NCBI RefSeq assembly: GCF_040712315.1
Contig: NC_134015.1
Coordinates: 18,043,614-18,107,613 of the forward strand
From: Castanea sativa
Lineage: Eukaryota > Streptophyta > Magnoliopsida > Fagales > Fagaceae
DNA length: 64,000 bases
Direction: 5' to 3'
The notes below the pieces were generated by a model, which made no database searches, was not told where the DNA came from, and saw only the letters and a list, made by a program, of their open reading frames with translations. The first letter of the stretch is position 1, and every line of letters begins with the position of its first letter. A program made the position numbers and the translations under genes. Below, piece by piece: positions 50,901 through 60,600 of this stretch.

Positions 50901-53900
50901 TTTGTTTATTTATATATTTTTAATGAGAGTGATAGAAGTTGCATTAAGACGCTTTTCAAACAGCCAGGTTTTGTTTAAGCTCAAGATGTTGGTTTTTAGT
51001 CAATTCTGCTTATCATTCTTATCTAACTAGAATACCTTGTACTTCTTCAAGACTTATTTAGAAATTGAAAAAGTAATTCATGATCATATATTTGACTTCT
51101 CCAGGTTAACAGCCTACGGCAAGAGTTGCAGTCATTGGCATCAAATGGGCCCATTACAATTGTGACCACGAGCGGAAGAGGTTAGAGAGTTATATGCGTT
51201 CTCCCACATACTAGTGGGGATTTTTTTATTTATAATGTTGATCGACTCTTATGTTGCAGCTAAAATTTATTAAGGGTTATCAAGGAAATTCATGCTGGAC
51301 ATTTATATCATTTCCTACCTCATTAAATGAAACATAAACATTGGCACAGATGAATGAGCATCAATATAGTGTCCTTGCGCGATAACCTTGGCTGGAATTA
51401 AAAATTTATTTGAAGTTTTAACTAAGAATATCATCCTTTGATTTTGACTTATATTTAAAAAAGTTTTAACTAACATTAACATTCTCCTTTGATCTTATGC
51501 TTGTTTCCATGTTATCTGTATGGCATTATTATATTATAGTTTAACCTAGTGAATAGTGACATTAGTGACACTCGTTTGACAAGAACAGCTTCCTACTTAC
51601 TCATCGTTATTGATGGCATCTTGAAATATGCTGCATCTTTAGATCTGTAGTAGCTCCTGAGATGACTTGTTTTCTTTATGTACAGGTACTACCAGATATG
51701 GTGTTATTATCGTTGTGGTTGTTTTAGGATATGGCTATGTTTGGTGGAAGGTAATATTTTTATTCCTTGTTTAAGTATTGTAATAACGGATATGTGATAC
51801 TACAAGCTATCATTATATGCCCATATAAAAGAAAATTCTTGATATGTCCTACTTTTTTAAGCCAAGAGCCTTGTAGCCATGAGAACCAAGGTTCAAATCC
51901 ACCCTCCCCCCATATTGTAACTATCAAATTATGAACAACAAAAAAAAAATCCTAAATTTTTAAAGATTTTTGTATTAAAATGTGTTTAGTGTTGTACCCA
52001 TATTCTGTATCTTTTGCACCACGTCTTCCTTTTAGTTACTGATGAACATTTGAGTGTATCTGTTGTATGATTGCAGGGATGGAAACTCCCTGATATGATG
52101 TTTGCGTCAAAGCGGGGTTTAAATGATGCTTGCAATAGTATAGCTAAACAGCTTGAGAGTGTATATTCATCAATCTCGGTAAGTTTTGTACTTCTGATCC
52201 TTTTGTTTGGCCTTTATAGTTTATAATAACATCTAAACTTGTTCAATCAACATTATGAGTGTGAAAGAATCACCAAATTATATTATCTCAACGATAAAAA
52301 TACATCAATTTTTCTAGTTTTACACTCCGTTTGTTTCAAAGTAAAATATTTTACATGTAAATTTCAATGAAGACAATTTCAAGTGTTTGGCGTGTCCAAA
52401 ATCCTTAAAAATGAAAGCACAAACCAGCCACTGCAAACCCAGCCACCAGAGTCAACCACAAATCTAACCACCACAATCACCACCAGGTTAGCACAAATCT
52501 GACCAAATCCACTCTACCAACCATCCAAAAATTCAAATCAGAATGCCTAAAAAAAGAAAAAAAGAAAAAGAAAAACCCACGAACCAAAAAGCCATATCAG
52601 AAACCCAGCCACCCATGAACCCAGATTGGCATTGTATCACAATGGTATCACAATGGGTGGTAGAGGCGTTTGCATCGATCAACCTCACAAGCCGCTGGTC
52701 TTACCCATCAAAGACCCAGTCCCATTATTTGATCCAATCCAAATTTGAACCTGGTCACAATAAACCCGCAACAAATGCTCCCTCATCCACCAAAACCCAG
52801 AGCTAAACTTCACCAAAGCAATCACTCGTATCCCAAACCCACTGACCCACTTTCTTTCTCTTCTGAAATCCGGTGATGATGGTTGGTACTTGGTAGTGTT
52901 GACGCTGATGATGGTGGGTGGTGTCGATCTGTGGCGTTGATGGATGGTCTCTTGTGTGGCTGTGCGAGATGGGTGGTTTGTAGCAGATGGGTGAGAGAGC
53001 AGGCTGAGAGAAATATGTAAAATGTTTTACCCTTTGTTTGAGTGTAAAACATTTTGCCTGTTTTTGCTTGAGTTTTACAGTTGACCAACTTTTTACAACA
53101 AAACAAACATGGTAAAATGTGAACATTTTACATTGAAACAAACGGAGCATTAGATAATAATGCGATACTCTATACTACTTTTGTCAATTTTATTTTATTT
53201 TAATGAAAGCTGCTGTTCATAATACCATGAAAAACTTGAGATTGTTCTTTATTATGACTTTGCTTGTGATTGTTCTTTATTATTCTATTCTGGTCAACCT
53301 CGTTGGCAGTTCTCTTTTATCACCAATGCCATCAAATAGGTTTGTATCTTAGCTTTGGATGACAAAATGAAGTATTATATCTCAATACCATAGTGAAATT
53401 GAACAATAAAATAGATAGTAAAAATGAATAATGAAATTTGTTTTAAGTTACATGGCAAAAGAACATGTAATACCTAGTTTTATCGAAACCGAGAAGTATA
53501 ATAGATTATTAAAAATTTAAAATAAATAATGAAACTTAACTTATTATAAATTTCTGAAGAAATTTGGTAATTGAATAATATTTAAATTACTTGAAAATAT
53601 TGAAATAGAGTTAATATTTTCACATACTTATTGTGTGTGGTGAAAGCATGTTGCATGACAATATAATATTTAAGTTGAGTCATAAGTGCAAGCATGATGT
53701 TTAAGACTGAACTTTTTTATTAAAAAGAAATTTATGTTCGCTGATTCAAATAATTTAAAGTAAATATTACTTATATAAAATTAATTTTAAATAAATTTTG
53801 AAACATCAGTTAAATTTTTAGGAACTTTTGTTAATAGAGGAATAGCAACCAAGCCTTGCTGCCTTAGGTTGCGTTTGGTAAGATGTAAATTATTTTCCGA

Positions 53901-54629
53901 GTGTAAAATAATTTCTGGTGAAAATATTTTCGGAAAAGGAAAATATTTTATAGTGTTTGGTTGTATTTTAAAAATTATATTAGAAAATAATTTCAAATGT
54001 TTGGTAACATTTTGAAAATGCAAATTTTCTACTAGTTTCTCACATTTTCTCAGCCATTTTTTCAGCTTTCAAACAAATTTTATAATAGAAAATTCCAATA
54101 TATAAACTTTTAAAAGAAACAAAAATCAGATTAAAACCATTAATCCTCTCAAACTCGGTCAAACTAGAGAGAGGGAGGAAGAAAGAGGGAGAGATTGAGG
54201 GAAAGGGAGAGGTAGATCGAGAAACTTGGTTGAAATCGGGTCAAGGGGGGGTTGATCTAGAGGCGGTGACGACGATCTTTGGAGGTGACAACGAGATCAG
54301 TTATGGGTGGGTCGATCTAGAGGGCGGCGGCGATGAGATCAAGAGAGCTGGAGGAGACAAGCTACAGGGAGGCGGCGACGTGAACGAGATGGTCAAATCA
54401 GGGTGGGTTTAGCTGGGTTCATCGGGGATAGATTGGTGGCTAGGTTCATCGGGAAAATGCAGTGCTTGAAGATGGGTTTGAGCACAACAGAGGAGCTGAG
54501 GCGGCGCGATCAGGAGAAGAAAAGCCAAGGAAGACAAGGAAATAGCATTGACTGGCGCGTGGAGGGGAATGAATGGTGCGATTTGATCGGCGATGGGTTT
54601 GTGTGGGTCGGAGACTGGACCAACTTACT

Positions 54630-54667
<38 letters not shown>

Positions 54668-57600
54668 CAGTCTGTAAAATGAGATTTGAAGGTAAAATAA
54701 CTATGGAATTAGTTTTACAGAATTAGGGAGTCTATTTTATGGTCAACTGAAATTTATATTTAGTTTGACCAAATTTTCATGTGTACCCAAACACCCTCAA
54801 GGGTGTAAAATATTTTCTGGATTTCCTTTACAACCGAAACAAACGCAGCCTTAGTTTCAAACTTTTTGGTGTTAGCGAATGACTTTCAAAAAAGGTTGGC
54901 CCAATGTATTCTTTTTGTCCTAGGGGTGGAGGGTGTGACAGGCTTAGTTGGGATCTTAATGGAAGTGGGAAGTTTGATACTCGGTCTTTTTATCATAAGA
55001 TTCGAAATGCAGCTCCTTCCACTTTTCCTTGGAAGGGCATTTGGAAAGTTAAAGTTCCTAAAATGGTGGCTTTTTTCATATGGACAGCAGCTCATGGTCA
55101 GATTCTAACCTTGGATAACCTTATGCTTCATGGTCGTCTTTTGGCAAATCGTTGTTGTATGTGATGTTGTAATGCGGAATCTGTGAATCACCTGTTACTT
55201 TTTTGTCCGATAGCTCATTCTTTGTGGATGTATATGCTTTGGTTGTTTGGGATCGATTGGGTCATGCTAGGTTTAGTTGTGGACTTATTATTTAGTTGGT
55301 ATCATTGGCTTGGGAAGCATAGCTCTGATATTTGGAATTTGGTCCCAAGCTGTTTAATGTGGACTATTTGGTTTGATCAGAATCGGCGGTCTTTTGAGGA
55401 TAAATGGAAAACTGTGGTTCAGTTATTAGAGTCTTGCCAGCGGATCCTCTTTGACTGGTCTTGATGTTGGGGTTTCTCGGATTGTTCTACCCTTATGGAT
55501 TTTCTTTCGTCTATGAGAATATATTAGGGGCTGCTTAAGTCTTTTTGTTTCATTTTTCCTCTGTTCATTACCGTGAACTCTTTGTATTTTTCTTACTTTT
55601 CTCTTATTAATAATATTCTCCTTACTTATCAAAAAAAAAAAAAAGTATTCTTTTTGTCCATTCTATTCTATCCAAAGTCATACTCTTTAGTTTTTCAATT
55701 GACATGTTCTTTTTAACCACTACTAAAATTATTTTTGGTTTTCCTCTCTCTTTATGTTCCCTTAACGTCACTCTTTCTTGATGCATTAATCGGTCTCCTC
55801 TGAATAAGACCAGACCATCTCATCTCAAGTGACTCTCCCCCATCTTTTCATTGGGTCACCCTTATCTTTAAACGAATTTCCCCATTTCGAATCCTATCTT
55901 TCCATGTATTTCTACTTATCCATCTTAACGCATTCAATTCAGCTACACACATTTTATTTAGACTCAGCTCTAGCCAGTAAAACTTATGAGCAACTAACCT
56001 CATTCATCATAACCAGTTATTGGGTAATCTAGGGGTAGGGGTGTCCAGCCAGACCCGGTACCTGATCCACCCACCCAACCCGGCCGATCCGGCCCGATAA
56101 TCGGCCGACCTAACGCCGGCGACGGTCGGTGGCAGATCTACTCTCCCAAAACCCGAGACCGGCGGGTCGGTTGACGGGTTAGAGCATGGGAAATTGATTT
56201 TCAACTGACTCAACCAGAATCTTCACCGGAAATAGCTTTTCTCCGCCGATTTAAGTAGTTTGTCGGTCTATTCTGTCTGATCTGTCGAGATTCGGCGAGA
56301 TCTCGTCGAGATCTAGCCTAATCTCTTCGAGATCCGCTTCGAGATCCACCGAGATCTCATTGAGATCGCGCCGGATCTCTTCGAGATCAGGCCTGATCTC
56401 GTTGAGATCTGCCAAGATCTCTTCGAAATCCGGTCAATCTAGCAAAAATAGGCAGATTTTGGCAAATTCTGGCGATGATTCGCCCAATCCGAGCCCGACC
56501 GGAAACCAACCGGAAAAAGAAGACGATCGACCACCCGAACCATTGCCATCGGCGGGTCGGTGGCGGATCCAGATTTAGGGGACCCGAAGTGATCGGGTCG
56601 GTTTCGGGTTGGGCACAAACCCGACCCGGACCGACTTGTGGATAGGCCTATCTAGGGGTATTCACCCCTGATGGCAATTTATACTCATTCCCAAGTGCAG
56701 TTGGTCTTATAAATTTCTTTTTAACTTAATAGTGTTTTTAAATTTCTTGGCAATAGAGTTTTGCTTAGAGCAATCTATGTTAATAATTACACATATAAAG
56801 CACCACATGATGAAAGCATGTAGTTTAAAGCATGTCAAATAAAGGGGCAACAAATTTTCTTTCCTATAAAAATAAAAATAAAAATAAAGGGGCAACAAAC
56901 TGTCCACATGGAATTAGGAGGAAAATGGTATAAAGAAAAAAAGAGAACATCTATTTGCTGCAACTACCCAGTGTAGGTCACAACTTTTATTGTATAGTAT
57001 GTGATTTAGCAGATTGTACTATAGTCTTGTCATTTTAATTCTAACTTATTATTAGGGTCTCAAAATAGTGGTTGCCATCGTAATGGAGATATTTGGAAGG
57101 CCGTTCCTCATTGCTTGTTGTGGTGTATTTGGAAGGAGAGAAATAGTAGATGTTTTGAAGACATCGAGAGTTCCATGCCTGTTCTTAAGTCTCTTTTTTT
57201 CCGAACCTTACTAGATTGGTTCTCCGTGTGGAGAAGCCTTCCTTTTCTTTCTATTTTGGATTTTCTTGATTTTTGTAATGTTCGTCTTTGATTTGTTCTC
57301 CCTTGTATACTTCTTGTGTACTTGGGTGACTCTCTTTTTTCAATAAATTTCTTTATTACTTATAAAAAAAAGGGTCTCAAAATAGTATATACTTTTTGAT
57401 AACCAAGTTTGCCTCAATGGGAGGGGGAAGGGGAGATTCAAACTTGTGACCTTTGCTTTAATAAGCATGGTTTTAGTTGATTGTGCTACCCTTGGGATTA
57501 GGTCTCACAATAATTATGGGGAGTGAATTTGCTATGGCATGGTATCCTAAATTCTTCACCAGGTTGTTAGTGATTCAATTTTCTGTAAATTATATAAATT

Positions 57601-60600
57601 ATATTTAAAAAAAATTTGCATTATGCTGTTCAGACCACTTATTCTCTTTTTTCGATAAGTAATGAAAATTTTATTGAAAATGAAAAATCCGATCTTAAAA
57701 TTACAAGAAGATCAAATGGAAGATCTAAAAGAATTTTGGAACCCTAAAAAGAAAGAGCAATGAGTAAAACCCCTTTCCTGAAACCAATCAAGAAGAGTAT
57801 AATTAGCCAGGATTTCAATTGATCCAAAGGTCTGCGAACATCCTCAAATGTACGAGTATTCCATTCCTTTCACACAATCCACATCAAGCATTCCATACAT
57901 TCGAGGAATGCCTCCAAAACCAATTTCTCCAACCAAGTAATAGAGTTGCAACGGTCCCCAGCATCACCTAGTGAATCCCAAACATCCTATAAACACTTTG
58001 CTCCACAAAGCACAAGCAGTATTACAATGAAGTAAAAGACGGTTCACCATTTCCCACTATGATGACACATACAACAACTTACTGGTGACACCCCTCTTGA
58101 TGTTGTTGTCAATAGTAAGAATCTTACCCAATGCTGCTGTCCACAAAAGAACAATACTCTCTTTGGCACTTTAACACACCAAATACCCTTCCATGGGAAA
58201 GAATGGGCAACGATTCCACAAATAGCGTTATAAGACCATACATCAAAATTGTGACTCCCATTCAATTGCCCGTCACCTCCCTCCCCCCCGGGGTACATGA
58301 GAATAGATATGATCAGGGAAAGAAAACACACCCTCCATCTCCCAATAATGAAAATCTCTGTGAAACTTCAAATTCCAACTCCTAACCACCCCACCAATTG
58401 AGAGCCCCACACATTAGAAACTAAAGCTTCCATTCAAACAAATCAGGGTATACATTCTTTGGAGGAAGGTGTCCATTCTAACAATCATGCCAAAATCTTA
58501 CGCTATTATTTTATCATGTCAATAAATTTCCTTTAAAAATATTAGGTATCATTTTGAGGAATTTCAATTGAAAAGGATAAATCTAAAAGGGTGTACAATG
58601 ATAGATGTATTTATCTAAAAGAAAAGGATATGTCAGGATAGATTCAAAACATGAAACTGTAATGAGAGATTGGAAAAGGTGCAAGTGATTGCTTTTAAAT
58701 AGTTAAATATATATGTTAAATGGGTTAGATAGAATATATTTGTGAGATAAAGAGGGTAAAATTGGAAGGTATGGGTCAATATTCAAAGTGAGATAGAAAG
58801 GTAAAATTGGAAAACATTATTATGTTGATGAAGAACAAAAATTGTAGGGGATAACAACCACCTGTATCTTTTACAATTTGGTGTTTGAATTTGGATAATG
58901 TCACATGATAGCAACACATGTCATCCACCTTTTCCTCCTTTGATGATACTTTGTTGCAGAAGACTTATCAAAGAAAAAATAATGGTCATGCCAAGTGCAC
59001 AAAGTTCCCACTTTTTGCAAGGTCTGAGAGAGGTCATGGTAGGCAGCTTTACCCTCCTCAATTTGTTTTGGAGAGGCTGATTCCCTGACTCAAACCTGTG
59101 AGCTGTTGCTTTTGGTGGAAGACACTTGTCATTACACCATGGCCTGACCTCTACCAAATGATTATCAAATGGTTATTTTTATTTTATAAGTTTCTCTGCA
59201 AGAAAATTTATTTTGTTTTTTGGGGCTTGTAATTGTTTGTGCACTTGGTTCAAACTCATCTTAAAACGATACTTAAGCTAAACTATATTGCAAAACCAAG
59301 TGTAACCTGCCGAAAGTATTAAGTGTATTAATGGTGAACTTGATATGCTGGTGGAGATACTTATCATTGTCATCTAAGTAGTGCATAACTTTCATAAACA
59401 TTCTAATAACTGCTATTCTATACTTTGCAATTTACTTGAACAAATTCCCCAAAACTGATTTTCTTGTCTTGTATTTGGAATATCTTGTTTATTTTATCTA
59501 ATCTGAGAAATAGAGACATGTCTGATTTCTTACATAGTGGTGATTTTATTTTTCCTAGGCCACCAAGAGGGGATTATCTTCAAGAATGGATGTCATGGAT
59601 TCTACCTTGGATGAGTGTGCAGGAATTACCTCTGAAACACAACTGGAGGTGGGTCCAAGTCAGACATTAGCCAGTAGTTTAGGTAGTCCTATGTTTTCTG
59701 TTTCAACTTTATTTACACAGCATTTATTAAGCTGTTTAGGTTTCTGAACTACGAAAAAGAACGGATTTCGTTGGTGTGGATGTTATAAATATCCATGATG
59801 CAGTACAGACTCTGGTGAGTTCTCTTCAAGATTTTATTTTATTTTATTTTTTCAGGTTTTGTTTTTGTAGCACAATCATGTTTGTAAGTGTTCTCCTGGA
59901 TGTGATATTTAAGTCTAATATTTTTTTTTTGGTGCCTCAGGAAACTAAGATTAGTAGAATAGAAGGGAAACAGGTAGCTATTATGCGGCCAACAATATTT
60001 AGATTCCCTTTAAAAATAATGCGTTAACTTTTCAATATGGTGTTATTTTCTGCCCATGAATATGTTTTGAGCTCATGGTCGTTGCTTCTGATTCTCTGCT
60101 TAGGATCTTACAAATGAAGGTGTAAGGAGGTTGTGTCATTACGCCCGGAACCTGGAAAATAGCAGAACCCCAGAAAGTGCTCAGGCATGAACTGAACCCC
60201 TTCCATATGATATTTACAGATCTGTTTTCACATGTCTGTTGCTTCAATGATTATATGTCAATACTTCTGTTGCTTATTTGTAGTATCTCATATTACGCTA
60301 AGTCAACTATGTCCTTCACTTATAAAAAAAAAACTATGTCCTTCACTTAATAGTCAGTATCTTAATTTTATTATTGCTAACCAAAATATCTTTACTCATC
60401 TGGTTTTGGCACATCTCAATATCAGATTTTCTTCTCAGTATGTGTTTCTGCCTCATACTGATTGTGATCTCTAAAATCTGTAGGCATTGCCTTCCAGTTC
60501 CTCCAAGCTAGCTCTTGAACAGCCGCCTACTACTCCCTCTTCAAAGGTATGGTATATACATTGGTTTGATTATGCATTCTCTGTAAGTATATTCATCTGT

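Noticed and set aside
54230..54726. Gly-rich open frames in intron 6
   Set aside because: They lie inside a Harbinger-like element, have biased composition and match no family I know.
56360..56578. An SR/RS-like 72-codon frame
   Set aside because: It is the translation of the GATC-rich repeat array inside a transposon and not an SR protein.
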